Shown here: piece by piece, positions 32,750-41,384 of the stretch
Position numbering within the stretch: the stretch's first letter is position 1
Layout: every line of letters begins with the position of its first letter
NCBI RefSeq assembly: GCF_000756615.1
Contig: NZ_CP009288.1
Span: 3,534,001-3,598,000 of the forward strand
DNA: 64,000 nt
Direction: 5' to 3'
DNA from: Paenibacillus durus
GTDB taxonomy: Bacteria; Bacillota; Bacilli; Paenibacillales; Paenibacillaceae
Translations under genes and position numbers: made by a program
Notes under the pieces: model-generated
Told to the model about the DNA's origin: nothing
What the model saw: the letters and a program-made list of their open reading frames with translations, nothing else
Databases searched by the model: none

Positions 32750-33541
32750 TTATACACCAAGCAGGGCGCGCAGTTCAGCCAGATTACTGCAAATAAAGTC
32801 CGGAGATACCCCGGTCCACTCCTTGTACTGTTCCAAATTGTCTTTCGTCGTCACACCGGTCAGCGTAAGCACCGTCCGGCAGCCGGCATTGGCTCCTGCG
32901 GCAATATCCGTTCTCATGTTGTCGCCGACAACGATGGCGTCTTTGAGATCAATGCCCAGCCTAGATGTTGCGTAGCTCATTAGATGGCGGTGCGGCTTGC
33001 CGATGATAACCGGCTTCACACCGCTTGCAGCTTCGATCGCCGCCCCCAGTGTGCCCGCTCCGGGCATCATGCCGTCGTCGGAGGGCAGCATGAGGTCCGG
33101 ATTGGTCAGCACAAACGCCGCTCCTCCTGTGATCCAGCGCGCTGCACGGGTCAGAGAATCATATGTAAAAGAACGGTCAATGCCTTGGACAACGTACTGC
33201 GGCGAATCGGTTACGATATTAAGACCCGCTTCCTCGCAAGCGCGGTGCAGCCCTTCTTCTCCAAGTATCGCCACTGCCGCCCCGGGAGATTCTTCGGCAA
33301 TATATCTTGCCGCCGCCAGCGAAGAAGTGCAGACTTCCTGCTCATGCGCTTCAATCCCCATCGCGCTGAGATGAGCCGCGACATTTGCCGGCGTGCGGGA
33401 CGAGTTATTGGTTACGAACAGAAATGGTATTCCTTTCGATCTAAGTCCGGCAATCAATGTATCCGCTCCCGGAATCATGATTCCCCCGTGAAACAGTGTG
33501 CCGTCCAGATCCAGAAGCAGGCCGTGTATATTATCGATCAT
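32750..33541 (-). CDS. HAD-IIA family phosphatase (NagD/YutF-like)
   Basis: 263 residues. Motif I is LLLDLDGTLFHGG, motif II FVTNNSSRTP, the type IIA cap lies between motifs II and III, motif III lysine is in VIIGKPHRHLM, and motif IV is VVGDNMRTDIAAGANAG. This matches the NagD/AraL/YutF group, which hydrolyses small sugar phosphates and nucleotides. The cap residues that set substrate choice cannot be read by eye. It ends about 40 bases before the mutM start on the same strand and could share its transcript. Confidence 0.92.
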   Translation of the reverse strand: MIDNIHGLLLDLDGTLFHGGIMIPGADTLIAGLRSKGIPFLFVTNNSSRTPANVAAHLSAMGIEAHEQEVCTSSLAAARYIAEESPGAAVAILGEEGLHRACEEAGLNIVTDSPQYVVQGIDRSFTYDSLTRAARWITGGAAFVLTNPDLMLPSDDGMMPGAGTLGAAIEAASGVKPVIIGKPHRHLMSYATSRLGIDLKDAIVVGDNMRTDIAAGANAGCRTVLTLTGVTTKDNLEQYKEWTGVSPDFICSNLAELRALLGV

Positions 33542-33713
33542 TTCTCCTCATTTCCTCCCCGCCTAATCATTGAAAAAACCTCAAATTTGAGACATTATTC
33601 TCCATGCTTTTCTCGCTGAGAGACTACTAAAAGTCGAACGGCATCGAACTTGCGGCGGCTTCAGCAATTGATGACGGTTCTATGTCGCTTCCTGCGCTTT
33701 CCCGGAAAATAAT

Positions 33714-34649
33714 TTAATTTCCCCGGCTCCGCTCCACCGGAAATAGCCGAAATTCCTCGGCCAACTGCGTGTCCGGAAATATGGCACGCGCCTCATCCAG
33801 CAGCGGGCCAAGCTCTTCTGGTGAGCTGTATCTTGAGCTAAAATGCGTAAGAATCAGTTGACGGGCGTTTGCCTCCTTCGCGATTTCAGCCGCCTGGACC
33901 GTCGTACTGTGATGGTATTCCCGGGCCATCTTGGCCAGCTCATGGGCAAAGGTTGCTTCATGGATCAGCAAATCGGCTTCTCTCGCGAGCGGAATGGAAT
34001 TTCCGCAAGGTCTTGTATCTCCAAGAACGGTTACGATTCGGCCGCGTTTTGGTTCGCTAAGGACATCTGCGGCGGCAATCGTTATTCCCTGTTCTGTGGT
34101 CACATCCCTGCCGCTCTTCAGCACACCATATAGCGGCCCCGGCTTAAGACCGTAACCTTTAAGAAGCTCGATGTTGAGACTGCCTGGACGATCCTTTTCC
34201 GTAACACGGTAGCCATAGCTGTCAATCCGGTGCTCGAGCAGAGCTGACTCCACCTTAAAATGCTCATCCTCAAAAAGAAGCCCCCCTTCATGCTCGACCA
34301 CTTCAAGCTTGTAGGGAATCCGGGATTGGCTCACGGACAGCGAAATTTCCAGATAAGCCTTGAGTCCCGGCGGACCGTATACGCTTAGAGGAGCGGTCCC
34401 TCCCTGATATCCCCTGCTGCTTAGCAGCCCGGGGAGTCCAAAAAGATGATCGCCGTGAAGATGGGTAATGAACAGCTTCTCCAGCTTGCCTAGCCGCAGC
34501 GGCGAACGGAGAATCTGATGCTGTGTTCCCTCGCCGCAGTCGAACATCCAGAAGCTTCGGCGCTCCTCAAGCAGCCGCAGGACGACTGAAGTTACATTTC
34601 GCTGCACAGTGGGAATACCCGCGTTCGTGCCCAAAAAATAAATCTCCAT
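33714..34649 (-). CDS. rnz: Ribonuclease Z (tRNA 3'-processing)
   Basis: 311 residues, a metallo-beta-lactamase-fold endonuclease that trims tRNA 3' trailers before CCA addition. The zinc motif is FITHLHGDHLFGLPGLLSSRG, with further ligands in LGDTRPCGNSIPLA, LIHEATFAHE and LILTHFSSRY. The flexible exosite arm is seen between about residues 150 and 200. Length is that of the bacterial short form. The gene is separated by about 170 bases from the HAD phosphatase downstream, with no clear terminator. Confidence 0.96.
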   Translation of the reverse strand: MEIYFLGTNAGIPTVQRNVTSVVLRLLEERRSFWMFDCGEGTQHQILRSPLRLGKLEKLFITHLHGDHLFGLPGLLSSRGYQGGTAPLSVYGPPGLKAYLEISLSVSQSRIPYKLEVVEHEGGLLFEDEHFKVESALLEHRIDSYGYRVTEKDRPGSLNIELLKGYGLKPGPLYGVLKSGRDVTTEQGITIAAADVLSEPKRGRIVTVLGDTRPCGNSIPLAREADLLIHEATFAHELAKMAREYHHSTTVQAAEIAKEANARQLILTHFSSRYSSPEELGPLLDEARAIFPDTQLAEEFRLFPVERSRGN

Positions 34650-34707
34650 CTCTCTCCTCCTTCCTCTGATGATCTTGTTCTTCCAAATTGAGCCTGGCGG
34701 TCTTCCA

Positions 34708-34736
34708 GCAAAAAGCCTCCCGTAACCGGGAGGCTG
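34708..34736 (-). terminator. Rho-independent terminator of metH
   Basis: Minus strand AGCCTCCCG pairs with CGGGAGGCT around a GTTAC loop (34735-34714), followed by TTTTGC. It lies about 45 bases after the metH stop. Confidence 0.9.
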
Positions 34737-34778
34737 GCATAACGGGAAGTTCCCTTAATTGCTATTCTGTCCAAAAGC

Positions 34779-37700
34779 TCAGGCTTTCTCAACATTAAAA
34801 TACTGCGCTTCAGGATGGGCGAAGACCATCGCGGACACGGATGCCTCAGGCTCCATCATAAATCCATCCGTCAAGTGGACTCCAATATCCTCAGGTGACA
34901 TCAGCTTAAACAACGGCCCCTGATCCTCAAGATCCGGGCAGGCCGGATACCCGAAGGAGACGCGGATACCTTGATAGCGGGCGCCATGTCTCTGCTTCAT
35001 CGTCATATCCGCCGGGTCCGGGAAGCCCCAGGTATCCCGCATCATATGATGGACACGTTCGGCCAATCCTTCCGCGATCTCAAGGGCCAGCGCCTGCAGC
35101 GCATGAGAGCGCAGATAGTCGCCCTTATTCTTCAGTTCTTCGGACTGTTCACGAATTCCTTGTCCGGCTGTTACCACAAGGAAACCGACATAATCCATAA
35201 TTCCGCTGTCCACGGACTTCAAGAAGTCGGACAAGCAGAGGTAAGGCTCAACCTGCTGGCGCGGGAAAGTAAAGGTGTGAAGTACCTTTCCCGTGTTCTC
35301 CGGATCGTAGATCAGGATATCGTTGCCTCTCGACTGAGCCGGGAAGAACCGGTACATCGCATGCGGCCGGATGGTTCCGTTCACCGTCGCTTCAAGCAGC
35401 AGCCCGTCCACCGTCTCCTTCAATTCGACCGCCCGGGGCTCGCCTGCGGCCAGCTGCGCTTCGACTGATCCTCTAAGCCCCAAATGATGCCCAAGCAGCA
35501 TCTGCATGTTCACATAAGGGATGATGTGGCCGAGCGGGTAATTGCGGAGCACATGCCGTTCCAGGTCCGGCGGAATATAGACCGGCGCATCCTGTGAAAT
35601 TTTCGAGCGTACCGCTCTCGTAAGCTGGGGAAGCTCCGGTTTCTGAGGAGCAGCTGCTGCGGCCTCGTTCTCCTCACGCATCTCCTCGGCCATCTTGGCC
35701 CGTTCCGCCGGATTCATCAGCTTGTTGGCAAGATCGAGACCATCCATGGCATCCTTGGCGTACAGCACAAGTCCGTCGTATTCCGGACGGATGCGCGTCT
35801 TGGTGAATTTGCGGGTCAGTGCCGCGCCGCCGACCATAATCGGCACGTCTATTCCCGCCGTGCGCAAATCCTGCGCCGTCAGGACCATCTGCTGGGCTGA
35901 TTTAACGAGCAGCCCGGACAAGCCGATGGCATCGGCTTTTTCCCGGCGAAACGCTTCGATGATCGTCTCCGGCGGTACTTTTATACCCAGGTTGATAATT
36001 TGATAACCGTTGTTTGAAAGGATAATCTCGACCAGATTTTTGCCGATATCATGGACATCGCCCTTGACGGTGGCGAGCAGAATCTTGCCCTTGACCGAGG
36101 TTTCATTCTTCTCCATGAACTGCTCCAGATGGGCAACCGACGCCTTCATTACTTCAGCGCTTTGCAGCACCTCCGCCACGATGAGCTCATTATTGTTGAA
36201 CAGCCGTCCGACCTCGGACATTCCGGCCATAAGCGGTCCGTTAATGATCTCGAGGGCGCCGTATTTGTTGAGCGCCTCGTCAAGATCGGGGACCAGCCCC
36301 TCTTTACTTCCTTCCACCACATAGGAAGCCAGCCGCTCTTCCAGCGTCAGATTGGAGATCTTCTCTTTCTTCTCCACCTTCTTGCCGCGGAAAGCAGCGA
36401 CAAAGTCGGCAAGCGTCTCATCGTTGGTGTTGTAAATCAGTTCTTCGGCCAAGCGGCGCTCTTCTTCAGGAATCGAAGCGTACCGCTCCACCTTCTCCGT
36501 ATTAACGATCGCATAATCCAGCCCTGCCTTCGTGCACTCGTAGAGGAAGACCGAATTCAGCACTTCCCGGCCCGCCTCCGGCAGCCCGAACGATACGTTG
36601 CTGATTCCAAGCACAGTATGAACACCTGGCAGTGCTTCCTTAATCAGGCGGATGCCATCGATCGTTTCCTTGGCCGAGCCGATATACTGTTCATCCCCTG
36701 TTCCAACAGGAAATACAAGCGTATCGAATATCAAATCCTCTGGCGCCAAGCCGTACTTGTTTACAAGAAGATCATAAGAGCGTCTAGCCACCGCAAGCTT
36801 GTCCTCCGCCTTGATTGCCTGGCCGCTCTCGTCGATAGTTCCGACGACAACCGCCGCGCCGTACTTGTGAATCAGCGGCGTAACATGCTCGAATTTTTCT
36901 TCACCATCTTCAAGATTAATGGAGTTAATGATCGCTTTACCCTGGCTGTACTGCAGAGCCAGATCAATAACCTTCGGGTCCGTCGTATCAATCATGAGCG
37001 GAACCTTAACCTTCTTCACGACCAGCTCCAGGAATTGTTTAATATCCTCCGCTTCATCACGGTCGGGGTCCTGAACACACACATCCACGACCTGCGCTCC
37101 GCTCTTCACCTGGGCGCGCGCAATTTCCGATGCCTCTTCATACTTGCCTTCGACAATGAGCCGCTTGAATTTGCGCGAGCCAAGCACGTTAGTCCGCTCG
37201 CCGATCATATACGGCCGGTTATCCTGCTCAATGTATACAGGCTCGATACCGGACAATGCCGGGGAATGGCTTCCGCGCAGAGGGCGCGGCTGATATTCCG
37301 CCAGCAAATCCGCCATCGCCCGGATATGCGCCGGCGTCGTGCCGCAGCAGCCTCCGGCAATGTTGAGCCAGCCCTTCTCGGCGAAAGCCGCGACCTTGCG
37401 GGCCAGCGACTCCGGCGACTCATGATAGTTACCGTTCTCATCCGGCAGGCCCGCATTTGGATAGCAGCTGACCGCCGCCTTGGCCATCTCGGACAATGAA
37501 CGGATATGGTCGCGCATGAATTCCGGTCCGGTCGCGCAGTTAAGTCCGACTGAGATCGGCTTCAAATGCTCCAATGAAATATAGAAGGCCTCAATATTCT
37601 GACCGGCCAGCGTCGTGCCCATCGGCTCAATCGTGCCAGATATCATGATCGGGAGGGTAGTTCCGGTCTTCTCAAAAGCGTTTCGGATGCCGATGCTGCC

Positions 37701-38216
37701 GGCTTTTACATTCAAGGTATCCTGTGAAGTTTCGAGCAGCAGAGCATCCACGCCGCCTTCGATCAGGGCAACCGCCTGCTCCTCATAGCTTTCCGTCAGT
37801 TCGATAAACGTCAAACCACCTGTAACGGACAGCGTTTTAGTAGTTGGCCCCATTGCGCCTACGACATAACGCGGACGGTCCGGGGAGTCGTATTTATCGG
37901 CAGCTTCCCTGGCGATCGCCGCTGCGGCGAGGTTGATTTCACGCGCTCTTTGCGGGATATCATAATCCGCAAGCACCACCGAGGTTGCTCCAAACGTGTT
38001 TGTCTCAATCAAATCTGCGCCGGCTTCCAGGTAAGTTTCATGAATATTTCGAATGACTTCGGGTCTGGTCAGCACGAGCATCTCGTTGCAGCCCTCAAGA
38101 TCATCTCCGCCAAAATCCTCCCCGGTCAGAGGAACTTGCTGTATCATCGTGCCCATAGCACCGTCTAATATCAGAATGCGCTGCTCCAGCGCTTCTGCAA
38201 GTGTAGGTTTAGCCAC
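34779..38216 (-). CDS. metH: Cobalamin-dependent methionine synthase
   Basis: 1145 residues, with all four modules. The homocysteine-binding domain has zinc cysteines in GLNCATGPE and GGCCGTTPAH. The methyltetrahydrofolate domain contains MIGERTNVLGSRKFKR. The cobalamin module has the B12 ligand histidine in KGDVHDIGKNLVE and SGLLVKSAQQM. The C-terminal activation domain has RYQGIRVSFGYPACPD. It transfers the methyl group of 5-methyl-tetrahydrofolate to homocysteine. The start is GTG at 38216 with GGAGGGA seven bases upstream and the usual N-terminus (KPTLAEALEQRILILDGAMGT). No SAM or cobalamin riboswitch fits in the 75-base gap to the lipoprotein gene. A methylenetetrahydrofolate reductase gene is not nearby. 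Confidence 0.96.
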   Translation of the reverse strand: MAKPTLAEALEQRILILDGAMGTMIQQVPLTGEDFGGDDLEGCNEMLVLTRPEVIRNIHETYLEAGADLIETNTFGATSVVLADYDIPQRAREINLAAAAIAREAADKYDSPDRPRYVVGAMGPTTKTLSVTGGLTFIELTESYEEQAVALIEGGVDALLLETSQDTLNVKAGSIGIRNAFEKTGTTLPIMISGTIEPMGTTLAGQNIEAFYISLEHLKPISVGLNCATGPEFMRDHIRSLSEMAKAAVSCYPNAGLPDENGNYHESPESLARKVAAFAEKGWLNIAGGCCGTTPAHIRAMADLLAEYQPRPLRGSHSPALSGIEPVYIEQDNRPYMIGERTNVLGSRKFKRLIVEGKYEEASEIARAQVKSGAQVVDVCVQDPDRDEAEDIKQFLELVVKKVKVPLMIDTTDPKVIDLALQYSQGKAIINSINLEDGEEKFEHVTPLIHKYGAAVVVGTIDESGQAIKAEDKLAVARRSYDLLVNKYGLAPEDLIFDTLVFPVGTGDEQYIGSAKETIDGIRLIKEALPGVHTVLGISNVSFGLPEAGREVLNSVFLYECTKAGLDYAIVNTEKVERYASIPEEERRLAEELIYNTNDETLADFVAAFRGKKVEKKEKISNLTLEERLASYVVEGSKEGLVPDLDEALNKYGALEIINGPLMAGMSEVGRLFNNNELIVAEVLQSAEVMKASVAHLEQFMEKNETSVKGKILLATVKGDVHDIGKNLVEIILSNNGYQIINLGIKVPPETIIEAFRREKADAIGLSGLLVKSAQQMVLTAQDLRTAGIDVPIMVGGAALTRKFTKTRIRPEYDGLVLYAKDAMDGLDLANKLMNPAERAKMAEEMREENEAAAAAPQKPELPQLTRAVRSKISQDAPVYIPPDLERHVLRNYPLGHIIPYVNMQMLLGHHLGLRGSVEAQLAAGEPRAVELKETVDGLLLEATVNGTIRPHAMYRFFPAQSRGNDILIYDPENTGKVLHTFTFPRQQVEPYLCLSDFLKSVDSGIMDYVGFLVVTAGQGIREQSEELKNKGDYLRSHALQALALEIAEGLAERVHHMMRDTWGFPDPADMTMKQRHGARYQGIRVSFGYPACPDLEDQGPLFKLMSPEDIGVHLTDGFMMEPEASVSAMVFAHPEAQYFNVEKA

Positions 38217-38291
38217 TTTCCAATCCCTCCAGTAAAACATTAGAGTAAGTTTAGCAGAATAAAGGGAATTCGGAAAGTCTCCCGCCATTGA

Positions 38292-38711
38292 TTACCGCTT
38301 AACGGTCAATGATTTTGTCGGCATCGAATGCTGCGTTCGGGCAGTTACATGCAGGGTCACACTGTAGCTCCCCGCCTCCGCCAGCATTCCTTTAGCCGTA
38401 TAATTCCCTTGGCCGACCGGCGTACCGGTAAGCTTAAGCTTTTTTGACGCATCAGTGTTATTTACAACTTCAAACCGTACTTCCTTGGCATCATCTACTG
38501 GCTCACTGCCCTGAGTTACTCTCGCTTTAAAAGTAATTTCCTGAGTAACCACCGCCTCTGGCGGACTCCAGTAGAGCTCTACCTTGATCGGCTCCATTGA
38601 CATCTCGGACATGTTCATGCCGGAATGATTATTTCTCCCGGAAGAACAGCCTATCAGCGCTCCGGCAAGCACCAGGAATAATAGATCCCATTTTGCGAAT
38701 GGCCTCAGCAT
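38292..38711 (-). CDS. YtkA/FixH-like lipoprotein
   Basis: 139 residues. The lipobox LIGC (Cys about 22) marks a membrane-anchored lipoprotein. The mature part has a Met/His-rich start (NNHSGMNMSEMSMEP), then a beta-sandwich FixH/YtkA-like domain (KVELYWSPPEAVVTQEITFKARV ... NYTAKGMLAEAGSYSVTLHV). Met/His-rich segments often bind copper, and YtkA-like proteins lie near cytochrome oxidase copper-insertion genes in other species; a copper role is inference. It is 75 bases upstream of metH and may share its transcript. Confidence 0.82.
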   Translation of the reverse strand: MLRPFAKWDLLFLVLAGALIGCSSGRNNHSGMNMSEMSMEPIKVELYWSPPEAVVTQEITFKARVTQGSEPVDDAKEVRFEVVNNTDASKKLKLTGTPVGQGNYTAKGMLAEAGSYSVTLHVTARTQHSMPTKSLTVKR

Positions 38712-38885
38712 ATGCAGCCCTCCTGGATAGCCTCTATTTCGTACGGTTTGTTGATTACATCTTACGTTAATCTTACGTTAAGTCTGCCTTTCTTATTATA
38801 CATGGATTGACCGTCTTTGACAGCCAACTACGCGCCGTTTTCCATAGAAATGAGATATTTGTCACACATCCGGTTTAATCTTCCA

Positions 38886-38926
38886 TATAAAAGACCGATA
38901 CCCTGTCATGCAAGATACCGGTCACG
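38886..38926 (-). terminator. Terminator of the HAD hydrolase gene
   Basis: Minus strand GACCGGTATC (38923-38914) pairs with GGTATCGGTC (38902-38893), using two G-U pairs, then TTTTATAT. The wobbles make the stem weaker on the plus strand, so it should act on the minus-strand gene. Confidence 0.8.
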
Positions 38927-38943
38927 AAACGAACGATATAAAG

Positions 38944-39729
38944 TTAGAGACTTTGAACCAAAGGAAGCAGCTCCGACAAATGCTTGATTTCATAATGAGG
39001 GATAATTTCCGGGTCGGATGGTTTGCCGGTGCGATTGATCCATACTGTTGTAAGTCCTGCGGCCAAACCGCCGCGAATATCAGTCGTAAGCTTGTCTCCA
39101 ACCATAATTCCCTGTTCCGGTGCGATATCCAGCCGCTTCAGCGCATGCTCGAAAATCGCTACGTCAGGCTTGCCCTTCCCAAAAGTCCCTGAAATGACAA
39201 TATGATCAAAGAAAGGAATCAACTCGGGTACCCCATCCAGCTTCTCCTGCTGAAGGGCCGGACAGCCGTTGGTCAGCAGCAGCAGCTTTACCTTCCCGCG
39301 AAGCGCAGCCAGAATTTCCAGCGTCTCTTCATAGATGTAGGGACGGCTCCGGCGTTCCGAGGCAAAGCGAGCAGCGAGTGTCTCCGCCAGGCTCTCATCG
39401 TCAATTCCCACGGCGGCAAGTCCGCGGCGCCAGGATTCCTTCCGGTAATTTGGAGCAAGCTGCTCCAGCTTCCGGAACTGCTCCTGCTCTCCGGCAGTAA
39501 AATTCGCCCACAGTGCTTCAAACGGATTAATTCCGATCATCTGCGTAAAAGGAAAGGTCTCGTAAGATTCATAGAGACTTCTCGCTTCCCGTCTAACTGC
39601 GGCTTCCAGTTCCTTCGAGTCCACGGTTTCACCCGCCGCTTTGCAGGCGTATTCAAAAGCTTCCTCAATGCTTCGCTCATCCCATAAAAGAGTATCATCC
39701 AAATCAAACAGTACGGCCGCAATCGGCAT
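38944..39729 (-). CDS. HAD-superfamily hydrolase (YjjG/YfnB-like)
   Basis: 261 residues. Motif I is AAVLFDLDDTLLWDE, motif II LLLTNGCPALQ, motif III lysine in GKGKPDVAIF, motif IV MVGDKLTTDIRGGLAAGLTTVW. A helical cap of about 110 residues between motifs I and II puts it in subfamily IA. YjjG and YfnB dephosphorylate nucleotides and sugar phosphates; the substrate here is unknown. It is a different protein from the HAD enzymes at 4557 and 32750. Confidence 0.92.
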   Translation of the reverse strand: MPIAAVLFDLDDTLLWDERSIEEAFEYACKAAGETVDSKELEAAVRREARSLYESYETFPFTQMIGINPFEALWANFTAGEQEQFRKLEQLAPNYRKESWRRGLAAVGIDDESLAETLAARFASERRSRPYIYEETLEILAALRGKVKLLLLTNGCPALQQEKLDGVPELIPFFDHIVISGTFGKGKPDVAIFEHALKRLDIAPEQGIMVGDKLTTDIRGGLAAGLTTVWINRTGKPSDPEIIPHYEIKHLSELLPLVQSL

Positions 39730-39775
39730 TCCACTACTCCCTCTCTATAATAAACTTTACAATTATTGCTCTATA

Positions 39776-40300
39776 CTATTTGCGCTCCACAGGAATACGG
39801 TTTTGCTCACCAAAACGCTCCATCCGCTCACCCATGACAGCCGTGTCATAACGGTTAATCAACCGCGAGAAAATCCACTGCCCCCGCTTAGCTTTGGGCT
39901 TAATGCGAATGGAGCCGCGGGATATGATAATTTTCTCGATATCGGCTGCCTCAAGGAACCTTTGGCGGTTAAATTTGAAAGTAGAGACCCGCGCCCGCTC
40001 AACCTTCAAATATGGACGCCGGAAGAAGATCATTGCCGCCAGCGCAAAATAGAGTACAACGCCAACCCAATTCATTACCAGGCTGTTTTGGCTGCCAGAT
40101 GATGTGTCGAACTGGCCGATGCTCCAATACAGAGCCCCCAATGCCGCAAGCAGTACAGGAAAAACAATATTGCGTCCCTTATAAACGTCGGCTTGACCGG
40201 CCTTGGATGAAGAATTAATGGAATCCTTGCCCTCTTTTTTTCTTCTCTTGTTGATCTGCTGTGTGTTGCGTTGAACCATTCTTTCCCAAGAACGGGCCAT
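39776..40300 (-). CDS. Two-helix membrane protein of unknown function
   Basis: 174 residues. A Lys/Arg-rich N-terminus (about 1-42) is followed by two membrane segments (about 45-63 and 74-93). A basic C-terminal cytoplasmic domain follows (YLKVERARVSTFKFNRQRFLEAADIEKIIISRGSIRIK). That tail has the alternating pattern of a small beta-rich module and could be a bacterial PH-like domain, which is only a resemblance. It lies between a HAD hydrolase gene and a DUF896 gene on the same strand. I do not recognise a functional family. Confidence 0.7.
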   Translation of the reverse strand: MARSWERMVQRNTQQINKRRKKEGKDSINSSSKAGQADVYKGRNIVFPVLLAALGALYWSIGQFDTSSGSQNSLVMNWVGVVLYFALAAMIFFRRPYLKVERARVSTFKFNRQRFLEAADIEKIIISRGSIRIKPKAKRGQWIFSRLINRYDTAVMGERMERFGEQNRIPVERK

Positions 40301-40354
40301 TTCATTTCCCCCTAGTCTTCCTGAAGTTTCTATGAAAAGACGGCTTCGGCTTGA

Positions 40355-40564
40355 TTAATGAAGATTTCTATTGCCGTCTCGTTCATTTCCTTTGTCATCC
40401 ACAATTTCAATCGACTCCAATTGAGCGCGGAAATTGCGGCGGACATTACCGAGATATATCTCCCGAAGTTTGGCGCGTTCTGCCAATTCCTCTTCGTTTA
40501 GTCCGACGCTCTTAGATTTGCGCGCCAGCTCATTAATGCGATTAACCAGTTCATCTATATTCAA
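40355..40564 (-). CDS. ynzC: DUF896 (YnzC-like) protein
   Basis: 69 residues, the usual size. The family pattern is clear: NIDELVNRINELARKSKSVGLNEEELAERAKLREIYLGNVRRNFRAQLESIEIVDDKG-like, a two-helix hairpin. In Bacillus ynzC lies in the SOS-controlled yneA-yneB-ynzC cluster beside lexA. Here it also lies next to yneA and lexA, but the resolvase-like yneB is absent. Its function is not known. Confidence 0.85.
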   Translation of the reverse strand: MNIDELVNRINELARKSKSVGLNEEELAERAKLREIYLGNVRRNFRAQLESIEIVDDKGNERDGNRNLH

Positions 40565-40791
40565 AATGTTCCCTCCTAATTTCTGCTTGATTGTTCATGC
40601 CGGCATTAGCGGTAAGTTAAAGGAACCGGTAGAACTGCTCTAAATTCATTCTAACTTTGCCATGAGAAAAAGAGCTTGTCAAGGCGACTCCCCTGAAAGC
40701 TCATTTTACTGCATTAGCCTGATATGCTTCTACTCTGTTAATCAGCACTTTGCAAAATTTGCTTCAAGTCGCTAAGGGTATTTGCAAATGA

Positions 40792-41205
40792 TTATTTGTA
40801 TACGGGAATTGATAATATATCTCCGGCCTGGATATCGGAACCGCTCAAATTATTATGTCGTTTAATAGCATCAATATATACGACAGTTCTCATATCGGAA
40901 GCTTTATTCTTAAGAGCGATACTCCAGAGTGTATCGCCGGGCTCCACTACAATCCGCTTCTCCTGCTGTATTGATAACGAACTGGCAAATACTTGGCTTA
41001 CCACGGTAAATCCCGAAATAATTAGAAGAAGCACAATCATCAGCTTAAAAACATCTTGCTGTTTCAATACGATACATGCTTTCTTGATGATCACTTTAGT
41101 GTTCTTTACGGATGGGTTCATATGGCTAGAAACCGCACTCCGGCACGCTGAGGCGGCCTCCGGTGTCTCATTATAAATGCTGCGGTATGTACTATATTTC
41201 AACAT
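40792..41205 (-). CDS. yneA: YneA-like SOS cell-division inhibitor (LysM protein)
   Basis: 137 residues. A cytoplasmic stretch (about 1-52) precedes one membrane segment (VFKLMIVLLLIISGFTVVSQVFA, about 52-74) and a single LysM domain (VVEPGDTLWSIALKNK ... IQAGDILSIPVYK). YneA is a membrane protein with an external LysM domain that delays septation after DNA damage. This protein is divergently arranged with lexA and shares its operator region, which supports the identification. Its N-terminal part is longer than in Bacillus subtilis. The ATG at 41205 has GGAGG ten bases upstream; a LexA-box-like site lies within its 5' leader, just upstream of that ribosome site. Confidence 0.88.
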   Translation of the reverse strand: MLKYSTYRSIYNETPEAASACRSAVSSHMNPSVKNTKVIIKKACIVLKQQDVFKLMIVLLLIISGFTVVSQVFASSLSIQQEKRIVVEPGDTLWSIALKNKASDMRTVVYIDAIKRHNNLSGSDIQAGDILSIPVYK

Positions 41206-41220
41206 GTATCATCAACCTCC

Positions 41221-41341
41221 AAACACTTGTTCTTACTTGCAAAATTAATATAGCACGAACATGTGTTTCGATCAAGAGGTTTTTCGAACGATTGTTCCCC
41301 TTTATTTTTTTAGAACTTATGTTTGTGCGAACGGCAGTTCT
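41221..41341. promoter_or_regulatory. Cluster of five LexA (SOS) box-like sites between yneA and lexA
   Basis: The known Bacillus consensus is CGAAC-RNRY-GTTYC. Sites seen: AAGAACAAGTGTTT (41234-41221, minus), CGAACATGTGTTTC (41256-41269, full match), CGAACGATTGTTCC (41285-41298, one mismatch), AGAACTTATGTTTG (41312-41325), and CGAACGGCAGTTCT (41328-41341). The second lies in the spacer of the yneA promoter and the fifth in the spacer of the lexA promoter, so LexA binding would block both. Confidence 0.82.
41247..41275 (-). promoter_or_regulatory. Sigma-A promoter of yneA
   Basis: Minus strand TTGATC (41275-41270), 17-base spacer, TATATT (41252-41247). The spacer contains the full-match SOS box at 41256-41269. 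Confidence 0.75.
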
Positions 41342-41351
41342 ATGTTATAAT
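41323..41351 (+). promoter_or_regulatory. Sigma-A promoter of lexA
   Basis: TTGTGC (41323-41328), 17-base spacer, TATAAT (41346-41351). The SOS box at 41328-41341 overlaps the spacer, giving autorepression. Confidence 0.75.
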
Positions 41352-41384
41352 TTTCCCAAACATTACTAGATGGGGTGTATTCCG

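Noticed and set aside
38217..38291. SAM or cobalamin riboswitch before metH
   Set aside because: Only about 75 bases separate metH from the upstream lipoprotein gene, too short for either, and no consensus box is present.
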